From CAIYYX01 sp035530135 (GTDB taxonomy: Bacteria; Pseudomonadota; Gammaproteobacteria; Burkholderiales; Rhodocyclaceae), in NCBI GenBank assembly GCA_035530135.1, contig DATKVJ010000142.1, positions 62,001 through 126,000 of the forward strand: a stretch of 64,000 nucleotides of DNA, read 5' to 3'. Positions 45,427-55,110 of this stretch are shown here, piece by piece; the first letter of the stretch is position 1, and every line of letters begins with the position of its first letter. The notes under the pieces were generated by a model. The model ran no database searches, was not told the DNA's origin, and saw only the letters and a program-made list of their open reading frames with translations. A program made the position numbers and the translations under genes.

Positions 45427-46392
45427 ATGAATACCTGTAGAATTTGTTGCAAAGATACAGATTCCCCGACAATCTCATTACGAGAAATGATGTTCGCGAC
45501 CGGGGAAGAGTTTCTCTATTTTCAATGCCCGCACTGTGAGTGTCTTCAAATCCAGAATATTCCCAACGATCTGGATCGCCACTATCCCTCAAGTTACTAC
45601 TCGCTAGCGCCGCTTGAAACATCAAAACCAGAAGGTGTCGGTGCGTGGGTAAAAAAACAACGAATGCAGTTCTGTGTTGGCGAGCAAAATCCTGTTGGCG
45701 CGTTGGCTCGCCTAATTTGGGGCTGTCCAGAAATGTCCGTATGGTTCTCCATACCTGGGGTAAGGCTAGGTACAAAGATACTCGATGTCGGCTGTGGCAA
45801 TGGCAGGCTGCTCCTGCAATTATCGTCCTATGGATTTCGGTGTCTTAATGGGATAGACCCTTATCTCCGCCAAGACATCGCCTACCCTAATGGCGTAACA
45901 GTCCGTCGCCAAGAACTTAATCAAGTCGTCGAACAATACGACATGGTTATGCTGCATCATTCATTTGAGCATTTTGCAGACCCAGTTGCAGCACTTCGGG
46001 AGATCCATCGAATTCTGTTTCCCGGCGGAATCGTACTACTCCGGATTCCGGTAGTTGATTCTGAGGCCTGGGTTTCCTACAGGGAGTACTGGGTACAACT
46101 CGATGCACCACGCCATCTCCATATTCCCGCTAGAAAGACGATTGGTATCCTCGCTGAAAAATGTGGTTTCGTTCTCGAATCTCTATTTGAAGACTCCCAC
46201 GCGATGCAGTTCTGGGCGAGCGAGCAGTACCGACGTGGCACTGGCCTCAGAGACTCGAGGTCATACATGACCAATCCAACCGCATCGATCTTTTCAGATC
46301 GAGACATCAAGCAGTTCCAAAAAAAAGCAAAAAAACTTAATCAAATACATCGAGGTGATCAAACTTGCTTTTTCCTGCGACGCAAAGGGTGA
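45427..46392 (+). CDS. Class I SAM-dependent methyltransferase with N-terminal zinc-ribbon motif
   Basis: 321 residues from the ATG at 45427 (MNTCRICCKDT); the frame extends to 45391. Cysteines in CRICC and CPHCECL form a probable zinc site, as in sugar C- or O-methyltransferases. SAM motif ILDVGCGNGRLLLQL near residue 118, then MLHHSFEHFADPVAALREIH and LRIPVVDSEAW. It likely methylates a sugar of the repeat unit. Low GC and AT-rich codons. Confidence 0.87.
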   Translation: MNTCRICCKDTDSPTISLREMMFATGEEFLYFQCPHCECLQIQNIPNDLDRHYPSSYYSLAPLETSKPEGVGAWVKKQRMQFCVGEQNPVGALARLIWGCPEMSVWFSIPGVRLGTKILDVGCGNGRLLLQLSSYGFRCLNGIDPYLRQDIAYPNGVTVRRQELNQVVEQYDMVMLHHSFEHFADPVAALREIHRILFPGGIVLLRIPVVDSEAWVSYREYWVQLDAPRHLHIPARKTIGILAEKCGFVLESLFEDSHAMQFWASEQYRRGTGLRDSRSYMTNPTASIFSDRDIKQFQKKAKKLNQIHRGDQTCFFLRRKG

Positions 46393-46439
46393 ATGACTAT
46401 GGCAGTTAAACCAGTTATGCAGGAATGAGATCATCAATT

Positions 46440-47978
46440 ATGGCCGTCCAACCTTCATCTGTAGCGCCAGAATCTCTCAACGAAGGTCACATCAGTGATA
46501 GGTTTATAAACGGTGCCGTCTGGATGCTTGTCTCAAAGCTTTCGGAGAGAGGGTTAGGCCTCATCAGCACTCTCATACTGGCTCGCCTCCTGATTCCTGC
46601 TGATTTCGGCCTAGTCGCCATGGCCGCCCCTGTCGTTGCCCTTGTGGAGCTTCTTGGCGCCTTCGGCATTGACTCTGCCTTGATTCAAAAGCGTAACCTT
46701 ACCCGCAATCATTTGGATACAGCCTTTACGCTAAACTTAATTGCTGCTGCTGCTATTACTGTCTCGCTCTGGTTAGTAGCACCTCTGGCGGCTAGATATT
46801 TTCGAGAGCCACGATTAGAAGCGGTTATCAATTGGTTGGCATTGGGTAACCTGATTCAAGGCTTTGGTAACCCCGGTATCATATTGTTCCGCAAGGAAAT
46901 CAATATGGCACCTGAGGTCTTGATTCTCATCGGCAAAAAAATCACCTCGCTTATTACTGCTGCCACTGCTGCCTTGTTGCTTGGCAATTACTGGGCATTG
47001 GTGTGGGGGATGCTGTTGAGTCGCTTCGTTGGTGTTGGATTAAGCTACATGCTCACACCGTTTAGGCCTCGATTTTCGCTTGCGGAAAGAAATGAAATCC
47101 TGGGTTTCTCATCGTGGATGCTTATCATCCAAATACTTTACTATCTCCAGTTGCGAGCAAACGATCTAATTATTGGAAGACTCTTAGGCCCCGCACTTTT
47201 GGCATTCTACAGTGTCGCTATGGATTTGGCCGCGACAGCACCCGGAGAGGCTATGGTCGCAATTTCGCGAGCGGCATTTCCTACCCTCTCAAAATTAAAC
47301 GGTGATGCCCAACGGCTACGTAGGGGCTTACGCCAGATTCTTTCTGGGGTCGGACTTTTCGCGATCCCTGCAGCCTTTGGGATCGCAGCCACGAGCCATC
47401 TGCTGGTAATTGTTCTTCTCGGCCCTCGCTGGATGCCAGTAGCCGAACTGCTTGGGCCTCTGGCGATTTCATGCGCTGTCTTGGGTATCATGAGTCAGAT
47501 ATCTTATGTCTATATGGCACAAGGGCTTCCTCGTACTTCGGCACTGGTATCTGTCCTAGGTGTAATCGCGTTGATAGGTTCTTCGATTATTCTGATTCCG
47601 GCCCATGGTTTATCTGGAATAAAGATAGCATACCCGCTCATGGCCGCAACCATTTCCGTTGGTCATGTGGTTTCGCTGCGACGAACATTGCCGGAGTTTT
47701 TACTGGCCGACTGGATTGCTGCCTTTTGGCGACCGATTGGAGCCGCTTCGGCCATGTTTGTCTCGGTAAAGGCCGCCGCAGAATGGATTACTCCAGTACA
47801 TAGTAGCGTTGCCGGCATGGCACCGTTAGTCGGCCTTGTCGCCATGGGTGTTCTCTCTTATGGATTGTCTCTGACTTTCCTATGGCATATAGCAGGTTCT
47901 CCGGACGGGCCAGAAGCACTTGCTTTCGGAAAAATCAAGGCCACAGCATCTAGGCTTACAAGTCTCTTGGAAAAGTGA
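46440..47978 (+). CDS. Oligosaccharide flippase (Wzx/MATE-like, PST family)
   Basis: About 512 residues from the ATG at 46440; an in-frame ATG at 46425 is also possible. Twelve to fourteen membrane helices. The start FINGAVWMLVSKLSERGLGL and the ARLLIPADFGLVAMAAPVVAL segment are typical of the polysaccharide transporter family. It should move the finished lipid-linked repeat unit across the inner membrane. Low GC. Confidence 0.92.
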   Translation: MAVQPSSVAPESLNEGHISDRFINGAVWMLVSKLSERGLGLISTLILARLLIPADFGLVAMAAPVVALVELLGAFGIDSALIQKRNLTRNHLDTAFTLNLIAAAAITVSLWLVAPLAARYFREPRLEAVINWLALGNLIQGFGNPGIILFRKEINMAPEVLILIGKKITSLITAATAALLLGNYWALVWGMLLSRFVGVGLSYMLTPFRPRFSLAERNEILGFSSWMLIIQILYYLQLRANDLIIGRLLGPALLAFYSVAMDLAATAPGEAMVAISRAAFPTLSKLNGDAQRLRRGLRQILSGVGLFAIPAAFGIAATSHLLVIVLLGPRWMPVAELLGPLAISCAVLGIMSQISYVYMAQGLPRTSALVSVLGVIALIGSSIILIPAHGLSGIKIAYPLMAATISVGHVVSLRRTLPEFLLADWIAAFWRPIGAASAMFVSVKAAAEWITPVHSSVAGMAPLVGLVAMGVLSYGLSLTFLWHIAGSPDGPEALAFGKIKATASRLTSLLEK

Positions 47979-47999
47979 AATGACTAAAAAGTCGAACGC

Positions 48000-49061
48000 A
48001 TGATGAAAGTGGCGGCCTTAACGACTGGGCGTAACGATCCCTCCGCACGTTTCCGGATTCGCCAGCACATTGCTCCGCTCGGTACAGAAGACATTAATGT
48101 ACGAGAATACATCCCGATCATCGACAAGCACGCTGGACTACCCTCGACAGTCAAAGACAGGACACCCGACATCTTGCTTTCAACCATGCAGGGGTTGTGG
48201 CGTTTTGGAAAATTGGCAACACGACTTCCTGGCATCCTCGGCAGCCACTTAGCAGACATTATCTGGCTGAATCGGGAGTTAATTCCGGGGCGTTACACAC
48301 TTGAACGCTTTTTGAGCAAACCCTTCGTTCTAGATGTCGATGATGCAGTCTGGAGAGGGCTCCCAGACGGACCCGGCACTATGAAAAGGCTTGGTCAAGA
48401 AGCCTCTGCCATTTTCGCCGGTAATTGCACCATCGCAGACTGGTTCGCTCCTTATTCACGAAATATTCACATCATCCCAACCGCCATTGACGCCGACCGT
48501 TTCAGACCTGCAGAGCATCCATCACATCTAGAGCGGCCGTTTACGATCGGTTGGACCGGCATCAGTGGAAATTATGGCTATCTCTATGATATTGAAGGAC
48601 CACTGAAAGAGTTTCTGGCGAGGTTCGATGCTCGTTTGCTGATCGTAGCCGACGCGCCTCCGCGCTTCGCTCTACTTGATCCTGAAAATGTTGAATTTAA
48701 ACGTTGGAATCCTGATGTTGAGACATCTGCACTCCAGTTAATGGATGTCGGGTTAATGCCGTTGCCGGATACGGAGTGGACCCGAGGCAAGTGTGCTTTC
48801 AAGATGCTGCAATATATGAGCACCGGATTGCCAGTTGTTGTTTCGCCGGTCGGAATGAATGCGGAGGTGCTGTCTCAGGGAAAAATCGGCTTCGGCGCCA
48901 CTACAGATGGGGATTGGTTTGAGGCCTTGACATGGCTGCACCGAAACCGGGGCGATGCACAGGCAATGGGAGCAGTCGGCAGGGACTTAATCCTGGAACA
49001 TTACAGCCGGGCGGTGGTAAGCAAACTCATTGCAAATGCTTTCAAACAACTGTCATCTTAG
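48000..49061 (+). CDS. Glycosyltransferase, GT4-like
   Basis: 353 residues. The N-terminus VAALTTGRNDPSARFRIRQH and DVDDAVWRG are typical of a GT4 subgroup in O-antigen loci. The donor region has IPTAIDADRFRP, IGWTGISGNYGYL, and GKCAFKMLQYMSTGLPVVVSPVGMN. It is the last plus-strand gene before the minus-strand block, whose first gene ends 61 bases away. No clear terminator lies between them. Confidence 0.87.
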   Translation: MMKVAALTTGRNDPSARFRIRQHIAPLGTEDINVREYIPIIDKHAGLPSTVKDRTPDILLSTMQGLWRFGKLATRLPGILGSHLADIIWLNRELIPGRYTLERFLSKPFVLDVDDAVWRGLPDGPGTMKRLGQEASAIFAGNCTIADWFAPYSRNIHIIPTAIDADRFRPAEHPSHLERPFTIGWTGISGNYGYLYDIEGPLKEFLARFDARLLIVADAPPRFALLDPENVEFKRWNPDVETSALQLMDVGLMPLPDTEWTRGKCAFKMLQYMSTGLPVVVSPVGMNAEVLSQGKIGFGATTDGDWFEALTWLHRNRGDAQAMGAVGRDLILEHYSRAVVSKLIANAFKQLSS

Positions 49062-49121
49062 GTCTAATCTGCTCACACGCATGCCCTTGCCTCACCACAG
49101 CGCTATATCTCCAAGAAGAAC

Positions 49122-49697
49122 CTATATTCTTATGACTGGGAGCTTGAAGCTGAAGTAATCACGCATGCCTGGCAATTGGATCTCTGCTAATAAATGCGAG
49201 TATGTCCAGCCGGTTTTGGTGAACACGCGTATCGACGGGCCGTTGCTGTGCCACACCCAGGTCCACAGCCTGCTATATCCCCTGCGGTATAGGTCCATCG
49301 CAGCAAATCGCGTGATAGCCACGGCATAGCCATTTCCACGGCAGTGCGGTGATGTCAGAAGATCAACCATGACCGCATCACTCTCGCCCAGAGCGGAGAA
49401 TCTGCCAGGCATGCCTGGATGCTGTGGTGTCCAGAACCAACATATGCAGGTCAAATGATCGTCCTCCCAGATACCATACCCAAGTGCATGCTCGTGGGCA
49501 TACCATGCATGGTCGCGTATACGCTCATCCGGTGAATCGGCGATTTGTTGTGACGATTCAATAACTCGGATGACCGCCCTGCCCGGGAGTTCCTCGGGCG
49601 AAAGGAGTTTCGGTGCCGCTATGTCCAGGTAATAGATGCGATTGAGCTGATAGTCTCTGAACAGGGCATGCGCGATACGCTTGAGCTGCTCCTTCAT
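49122..49697 (-). CDS. GNAT-family acetyltransferase
   Basis: 191 residues. The acetyl-CoA loop is VMVDLLTSPHCRGNGYAVAI (the R-x-x-G-x-G/A pattern), with later strand RLWTWVWHSNGPSIRVFTK. The N-terminal YYLDIAAPKLLS region and GYGIWEDDHLTCICWFW fit GNAT proteins encoded beside EPS methyltransferases. Its 5' end overlaps the next gene by 4 bases (ATGA type), so these minus-strand genes form an operon. Likely acylates a sugar amine. Confidence 0.82.
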   Translation of the reverse strand: MKEQLKRIAHALFRDYQLNRIYYLDIAAPKLLSPEELPGRAVIRVIESSQQIADSPDERIRDHAWYAHEHALGYGIWEDDHLTCICWFWTPQHPGMPGRFSALGESDAVMVDLLTSPHCRGNGYAVAITRFAAMDLYRRGYSRLWTWVWHSNGPSIRVFTKTGWTYSHLLAEIQLPGMRDYFSFKLPVIRI

Positions 49698-50458
49698 GGC
49701 GTCCCAGGTCTCAGCTGCAATAGGCGGACACGATAGATGACGTGAAATTCATCCTCCTCCACGATCTGCCAGCATCCGGCGAGCTCGAACAAGGCACGGT
49801 GTTCTGGATGGACATAGACAATGTAGATTTCACGGGGTGTGTGCTTAAGGCTTGCTGCTAACCTGTCTATAACTACTTGCATGATTACCGAATCAAATGG
49901 GTTATAGAAATAGCATACTAAAGGAGTGTCCGGAAGCGGGAAGACGGTAACGTCGGCATGCTGGCACTCAATCCTTAATGCGACCCGCATTTCATGAGCG
50001 ATGTTGCCGATATTGTTCTTGGCGACCTGGCAGAGTTCGCGGGAGAACTCGATGCCGATGACTGCTTGGAATGGAAATTCGGCAGCGATCAGCAATATCC
50101 TTCCTTTGCCGGCGCCGAAGTCCAGAAATGTGTACTGTCCGTGATCAATGGGAAGTCCATGGAGGATCTTGCTTGCGACTTCATGTGGCGTGGGTTGGTA
50201 GCGAACGGCGTGCCTGGCGTTGTCTGATGCTATATCCAAGGAACCCACCTCGCGAATGCCCTCCGTCTCTGCGCCGTAGGCCATATCAAACCCGGAGATA
50301 GCCTCCTCTGATTTTCGGAATAGGCGCCCAGACTGTAACTCTCCTGAATAATACGAAATATTCTTGCCTATGAGTTGAAGGAAACCGCCTGCACCGTGAC
50401 GACTCCAGGCCGAAAGTACGCGTTTCATCAATGATGGTTTCTTGGCAAGGTGGTTCAT
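49694..50458 (-). CDS. Class I SAM-dependent methyltransferase
   Basis: About 254 residues from the ATG at 50458; a GTG at 50470 is possible. SAM motif YTFLDFGAGKGRILLIAAEF and IGIEFSRELCQVAKNN; VCYFYNPFDSVIMQVVIDRL follows. The N-terminal 80 residues (SWSRHGAGGFLQLIGKNISY-like, with SLDIASDNARHAVRYQPTPH) match a small family in polysaccharide loci. Substrate unknown. Confidence 0.82.
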   Translation of the reverse strand: MNHLAKKPSLMKRVLSAWSRHGAGGFLQLIGKNISYYSGELQSGRLFRKSEEAISGFDMAYGAETEGIREVGSLDIASDNARHAVRYQPTPHEVASKILHGLPIDHGQYTFLDFGAGKGRILLIAAEFPFQAVIGIEFSRELCQVAKNNIGNIAHEMRVALRIECQHADVTVFPLPDTPLVCYFYNPFDSVIMQVVIDRLAASLKHTPREIYIVYVHPEHRALFELAGCWQIVEEDEFHVIYRVRLLQLRPGTP

Positions 50459-50477
50459 GAGGCTAAGCACTCTTCTT

Positions 50478-51419
50478 TCACAGCCTTGCGAAGCGTAAGT
50501 AGCGCTTGATCTTTGCCTTCACGCCGAGCTGATCGAGCGTTGCGCCTATCCACCCAGAGAAACGATTCATCAACAGGTGACTGTATATGACCACCGTGTT
50601 TCGAAGAGTTCTTTTTACCAGGAAGATGTTGGCGCATTGTCGTTGGTGCGTGGCAAAAAGGCGTTTGTGCTCTGACTTTCCCTCGGTAAAATCGAAATAC
50701 AGGAAACGGGCCTCACCGAATAATTGCTCGACCGCAAGCCATTGAAGGACAGTACCAACCGACATCTTTATGTAATCAGGATCGTACCCAAGGTAAGCAT
50801 AGTTGAGAATGCCATCGCGTACGGGGCAATATAGGTAGGATACCGGTCGTTCGCCATCAAACAGAATGTACGCCCGGATACGCTGATCGGCCGCTAGCAA
50901 TTCCGCGTGACGGATGAAATCCTCTGAGTCTGGAATCCCGGCGTCGAGCAACCGTTCCTGGTAGCTCAATTGCGATACGACGCGAGCTAACCGGAAGAAA
51001 TCCCGCATCTCGCCCGGCAACTTGTATGTTTTCAATAAAATGGTTCCACCGCAGTGCTCCGAGTATTTCCTTAACTTGCGATTGATCGTAGACCTCGCTT
51101 TCGATGAGAACTTTTTCTGATAGGCTTCAAAAGATAAGCCAAGATCTATGTAGCAATGCTGATACTGCAGTGGAACGTAGCAGAGATACTCTCCGGTTCG
51201 ACTGATCGGGGGTAACTCCGCAGCGATTGGCATGCCACGGACCATGAATCCTTGGCTACCTTTCATGAGTTCATCGGTTGGTGGCGCCTGAGGCTCCACG
51301 GGCAAGGTCTCGTCGAAGGGTCTTTCCACCCGAACCTGCAGCAAAAGCGACACGCTAAATAGAGTCCAGTCGCTCAACTGAAACTTAAGCGGTACCGGAC
51401 GGCATTGCCAGCGACTCAT
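50478..51419 (-). CDS. FemAB/BioF2-like GNAT acyltransferase
   Basis: 313 residues. Core LGLSFEAYQKKFSSKARSTI followed by NRKLRKYSEHCGG, and the C-terminal half with LFDGERPVSYLYCPVRDGIL, YLGYDPDYIKMSVGTVLQWL and FDFTEGKSEHKRLFA. This is the Acetyltransf_6 (BioF2-like) fold used by FemAB-type enzymes. The start overlaps the deacetylase stop by 4 bases. Probably adds an acyl or aminoacyl group to an amino sugar exposed by the adjacent deacetylase. Confidence 0.85.
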   Translation of the reverse strand: MSRWQCRPVPLKFQLSDWTLFSVSLLLQVRVERPFDETLPVEPQAPPTDELMKGSQGFMVRGMPIAAELPPISRTGEYLCYVPLQYQHCYIDLGLSFEAYQKKFSSKARSTINRKLRKYSEHCGGTILLKTYKLPGEMRDFFRLARVVSQLSYQERLLDAGIPDSEDFIRHAELLAADQRIRAYILFDGERPVSYLYCPVRDGILNYAYLGYDPDYIKMSVGTVLQWLAVEQLFGEARFLYFDFTEGKSEHKRLFATHQRQCANIFLVKRTLRNTVVIYSHLLMNRFSGWIGATLDQLGVKAKIKRYLRFARL

Positions 51420-52378
51420 CGGTATTTCCTCCGATAAGCTTGCTCAATCATTCTGCCCCCCGTCTTCCAAATCGGCGAAGCGAGGGGGGCGGGTTGCCGA
51501 AATGTGATCTGCGGCTCAAGTCCCTTAAATCCGCGTAAGTGAAAAGAGTCCCGGTTTTGGTCGAGAAACGAGCACAGCCTTCGAAAGCGTTTGACTACCA
51601 CGTCATCCGGTCGGTCCTTAGTTTGGTTGAGGAGTTCAAAACTGTGAGAAAGAATAACAAACGATTTTCGTCCCGCCTCCAGAGCTTGCCAGAGCAGCCC
51701 CTCAATTTCTTTGTAGGAGCAGGAGGTCAACTGCACGTGGCGAAGAGATCCTGTGCCGTCTTTGAACACCGTCATCGGGTACTCATAGATGCCGCGATAT
51801 TCGATTGAATCTACGATCGTCATGCCTGGCATGACGCCGCTATCAGGCCCGAAAAGAGAGGCGTTATAACTGCTGTCGAAAGGGATTCCGTTGGAGCCGA
51901 GTGCGCTAAGGGTATCAACATTGAAGGCGAAGCTACCTGCGCGGAAGGCGTTGATATCGCACGCGCCCGCCTTCTTTAGCAACTTGATTCCCGCGGCGAT
52001 TAGAACAGACTGTTCCTCTCCGGAAAAATACCGCAGATGCTGCCGCTTGGTGTGAGCACCTTTCAGTAGGGGCATTTTCGACTCGTCTACCCATTCGGTG
52101 TGCAAATGAAGTTGCACCTCTTGGGCGCTTTCGAGAAGAAGTCCGACTATCTCTGCAAGAGCCTCGTCACCGAAGCGCGTCGAAAAAAGCGGCTCAATGA
52201 AGAAAACCCCAGCGAGACCGTGGTGCCTCAATACATCGAGTTGGTACGGCAGGCCGAAATTCCCCTTCGGGGTTGGGCCATATATGTACTTGCGGAAGGC
52301 GCCCGCAAATCTTGCGTCGATATCAAGCCAGCCATCGCACCAAATTTCGACGTCTACTGTGAAAAACACATCCAGCAT
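51416..52378 (-). CDS. Polysaccharide deacetylase-like protein (WbmS-type)
   Basis: 320 residues. Starts MLDVFFTVDVEIWCDGWLDI, an acidic DxE motif at the usual deacetylase position. VQLHLHTEWVDESK supplies metal histidines and NAFRAGSFAFNVDTLSALGS the arginine motif. It lacks the classical FDDG but fits the divergent deacetylase group of surface-polysaccharide clusters. It overlaps the FemAB-like gene downstream, supporting a deacetylate-then-acylate pair, as in 26097/26959. Confidence 0.83.
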   Translation of the reverse strand: MLDVFFTVDVEIWCDGWLDIDARFAGAFRKYIYGPTPKGNFGLPYQLDVLRHHGLAGVFFIEPLFSTRFGDEALAEIVGLLLESAQEVQLHLHTEWVDESKMPLLKGAHTKRQHLRYFSGEEQSVLIAAGIKLLKKAGACDINAFRAGSFAFNVDTLSALGSNGIPFDSSYNASLFGPDSGVMPGMTIVDSIEYRGIYEYPMTVFKDGTGSLRHVQLTSCSYKEIEGLLWQALEAGRKSFVILSHSFELLNQTKDRPDDVVVKRFRRLCSFLDQNRDSFHLRGFKGLEPQITFRQPAPLASPIWKTGGRMIEQAYRRKYR

Positions 52379-52391
52379 CTGGTTTCACCGT

Positions 52392-54194
52392 CTAACGTTG
52401 GCTAACCGACGCACCGCCCGTCACCGCCGTCTGGCACTTTAGCTGCTGCCCATTCGCAAACATCGAACTCAAAATCCATTGCTCCATCATCATCAGTATC
52501 CACACCAATTCCCCGTAATAGCCAGGGAACTGCGGTAGGTATTCACTCATGAGCCGATCGAGAAACTCAGGCCGTACCACTTCTCGCTTGCGCAAGGAAT
52601 CAAGGGACTCCATGGCAAGATCCCTTAGCCGTCCACGCTTGGTCAGCCAGATGCCGAAGGGCAGTCCGAATCCTTGCTTTTTCTTGGTGAGAATCTCCTC
52701 GGGGAGGAATTCGCGCAGCGCATCCTTGAAGAACCAGCGTAGTTGCAGTCCCTTCAATTTCAGTTCGGGCGACAGACGCTGGGAAAAATCAACCAGGCGA
52801 TTGTCCAGCATCGGAAAACCGACCTGCAAGTCGGCCAGAGAAGCGGCACCGATGACTTTTGGTAGATCGGTGTCAGCCAGAGTATATTTCCAGTCGAAGG
52901 CGAGCATTCTGTTCACCAACGATTTGGCCCGGCAGGTCTTGTAGATCCGGCTTATTTGCTCCTGCGGTTTCCCAGCATCGACGCTGGCAAGAAACTCTGG
53001 CGTAAGCACTTCCTGCAAGCCGAGCCTGGTGAGCAGGTTGTACATTTGCATTCTGTCGGGCATGGGAACGCTTGCCTGCTCGATGTAGCTAACCACCTTT
53101 CTTACGCCTGACATCCGGCCGAGTAACCGATTATCTTTGAGCATCGGCTCCAGCAAGCCATATCGAAGGATGGCAGGAATGCTCTCGTAAAAACTAAACA
53201 ATCGCTGCTTAGCGTAGCGCGTGTTTCCGCCGAATAGCTCGTCGCCGCCATCGCCGCCGAGCATGCGCTCGACCCCGGCCTCTCTGGCCATCTTGGCGCA
53301 AAAATAGGCGGGCACGACCGATGAATTACCGAACGGCTGGTCGTAAAAGGCCGCCACCATCGGGATCGCTTGAACCAGGTCATCCGGCGTCACGTAGTGC
53401 TCGTGGTGGTCCGTCTTGAAATGTTTTGCGGCGATGCGGGCGTATGCTATCTCGTCGTAGCCTTCGGCGTCGAAACCGATGGAGAAAGTTCGTGCCGGCT
53501 TGCCGGTGACTTCACCGAGCATGCCCGCGACGGTGGAACTATCGGTGCCGCCGCTGAGGAAACAGCCCATATCGCTGCCATCCACTTGGCGCGAGATGGC
53601 ATTGCGCAGCAATTGGCGGAATTCAAGTTTGAGCTTGTCGAGTGGCTGCTCCAGCGTTTCCTCGAAAGAGGGGATCCAGTACGGCACAACAGTCAGTTTG
53701 CCGTTCTCGAATAACGCCGAGTGGCCCGCCGGGAGGCGGAATACTCCCTTATATATGGTGCGAGGGGCGGGGATGACATGAAAGTAGAGATAATCGAAAA
53801 TCGCTTGGCGGTCGATTTCACATTGCGCTCCTGCGACCTCGTCGGCGCGCTCGCCAAACGACAATTGTTCGCCGGAGATCCGGTAGCAAAGGGTACGGAT
53901 CGAAAATCGGTCGACTGCTAATAGCAGACGGCCTTTGTTATCGGGAATGGCGACCGCAAAATCCCCATCAACCCGGCTAGGTGCCTCGGCGCCGTATTGC
54001 GCGAAGGCCTTTGTCCATGCTGCGGGTTGCCCTTCCCTCGCACAGGTCGCAGCAAGGTCGGCATCTGAAAAGCGGGGATTTCCCGCACAAAGCGCATTCC
54101 CACGAACTGGGTAGCCGAAGGGTGTATCGGACAAAACTTCCCCTACAATACTGCGCGAGGCTGCGGCACGGTGATCCGATACATCAGTCGGCAT
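52392..54194 (-). CDS. Asparagine-synthase-like protein lacking the Cys nucleophile
   Basis: About 600 residues from the ATG at 54194, which follows GGAGA; ATGs at 54209 and 54287 are alternatives. The synthetase domain is intact: PP-loop FLSGGTDSSTVAGML, HYVTPDDLVQAIPM, GGDGGDELFGGNTRY, KKKQGFGLPFGIWL. The N-terminal domain keeps glutaminase-like pieces (RVDGDFAVAIPDNKGRLLLA, DRFSIRTLCYR) but none of the possible starts gives Met-Cys, so glutamine hydrolysis is unlikely. It may use free ammonia, another amine, or work with another subunit. Two asparagine synthetase genes are also known in floc-forming Zoogloea loci. Confidence 0.88.
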   Translation of the reverse strand: MPTDVSDHRAAASRSIVGEVLSDTPFGYPVRGNALCAGNPRFSDADLAATCAREGQPAAWTKAFAQYGAEAPSRVDGDFAVAIPDNKGRLLLAVDRFSIRTLCYRISGEQLSFGERADEVAGAQCEIDRQAIFDYLYFHVIPAPRTIYKGVFRLPAGHSALFENGKLTVVPYWIPSFEETLEQPLDKLKLEFRQLLRNAISRQVDGSDMGCFLSGGTDSSTVAGMLGEVTGKPARTFSIGFDAEGYDEIAYARIAAKHFKTDHHEHYVTPDDLVQAIPMVAAFYDQPFGNSSVVPAYFCAKMAREAGVERMLGGDGGDELFGGNTRYAKQRLFSFYESIPAILRYGLLEPMLKDNRLLGRMSGVRKVVSYIEQASVPMPDRMQMYNLLTRLGLQEVLTPEFLASVDAGKPQEQISRIYKTCRAKSLVNRMLAFDWKYTLADTDLPKVIGAASLADLQVGFPMLDNRLVDFSQRLSPELKLKGLQLRWFFKDALREFLPEEILTKKKQGFGLPFGIWLTKRGRLRDLAMESLDSLRKREVVRPEFLDRLMSEYLPQFPGYYGELVWILMMMEQWILSSMFANGQQLKCQTAVTGGASVSQR

Positions 54195-54258
54195 CGGAAT
54201 ATTCTCCATGTCGAGTGGGTATTTGCGGTCGGGATTGTATTTGCATTTGTTATCCGGC

Positions 54259-55017
54259 CTAAGGAGCGCTTTTATCGAAACGGGCATGCATCAAGTTCGC
54301 ACCATGTTGCATGTATGCGCGCTGAAAATTGTTCAGGATGAAAGCCAGGCGGGCGGCCCCTTTCTGCAGTAGAGATCGCTCGGCTGGTGGCTGTAGTTTG
54401 GCGCCGCAGTGCACACACGCTTCTTCCTGCGCGTAAGTGCCATAGGGATTGCCGGCAAAATCCAAGAGCGCAGCCGAGACGGCGTTGGTGCGATTGTTAT
54501 TTTTACCGACAAATGAGAAGCGGCACGCTTGGAATGCGCCAAACAATTCTCGAGGTCTGGTTTCGTCGAAGGAATTGATACGATCCCAGGCCGGATTAGG
54601 CCTATCGCACGCGCGGCAGGTCGGGCGTCCGCAGCGCAGGTCTTGCTTGTAAGGCACGCCAATCACAACGACCTGACGCGGCACGCGAGATATCTCGCGG
54701 CAAGCGTCTGGGAGCAGACGTGTTGGAATGTGCTCCAGCACTTCCGCGCAGATGACCAGATCGAAACTGCCGTCTTCGAAAGCTAGCCGGCTGGCGTTTC
54801 CTTTGACCGGCTCTACGCGAGGATGAATGACGTCCGGCTCATCCACGTCAAGAGCGACGACGTGGCTGAACCGCTCAGCCAGAAGTATGGACAGGAAGCC
54901 ATCACGAGCGCCTATGTCTAAGGCATTGATCCTCTTCTTTGGGGTCAGTCCGAACAGATCACGGATGCGAGCCTGCTCGCGCTCGCTGGCTCGGTAAACG
55001 CTGAGATCGATCGCCAC
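54259..55017 (-). CDS. Class I SAM-dependent methyltransferase with cysteine clusters
   Basis: 252 residues. SAM motif NALDIGARDGFLSILLAERF, then ALDVDEPD and FDLVICAEVLEHIPTRLL. Two cysteine groups, CGRPTCRACDRPNP near 135 and CVHCGAKL near 205, may bind zinc. Depending on the start of the downstream amidotransferase the two genes overlap (29 bases) or have a 64-base gap. Substrate unknown; sugar methylation is likely from context. Confidence 0.84.
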   Translation of the reverse strand: MAIDLSVYRASEREQARIRDLFGLTPKKRINALDIGARDGFLSILLAERFSHVVALDVDEPDVIHPRVEPVKGNASRLAFEDGSFDLVICAEVLEHIPTRLLPDACREISRVPRQVVVIGVPYKQDLRCGRPTCRACDRPNPAWDRINSFDETRPRELFGAFQACRFSFVGKNNNRTNAVSAALLDFAGNPYGTYAQEEACVHCGAKLQPPAERSLLQKGAARLAFILNNFQRAYMQHGANLMHARFDKSAP

Positions 55018-55110
55018 GATTATCGACGTCCTCGCAGGATGGGGTTAGGAAGCGGCTTCATCTACGCAAGATGCTTGATCATCTCGGGATCCTGGCGTGA
55101 ATACGAGAAG

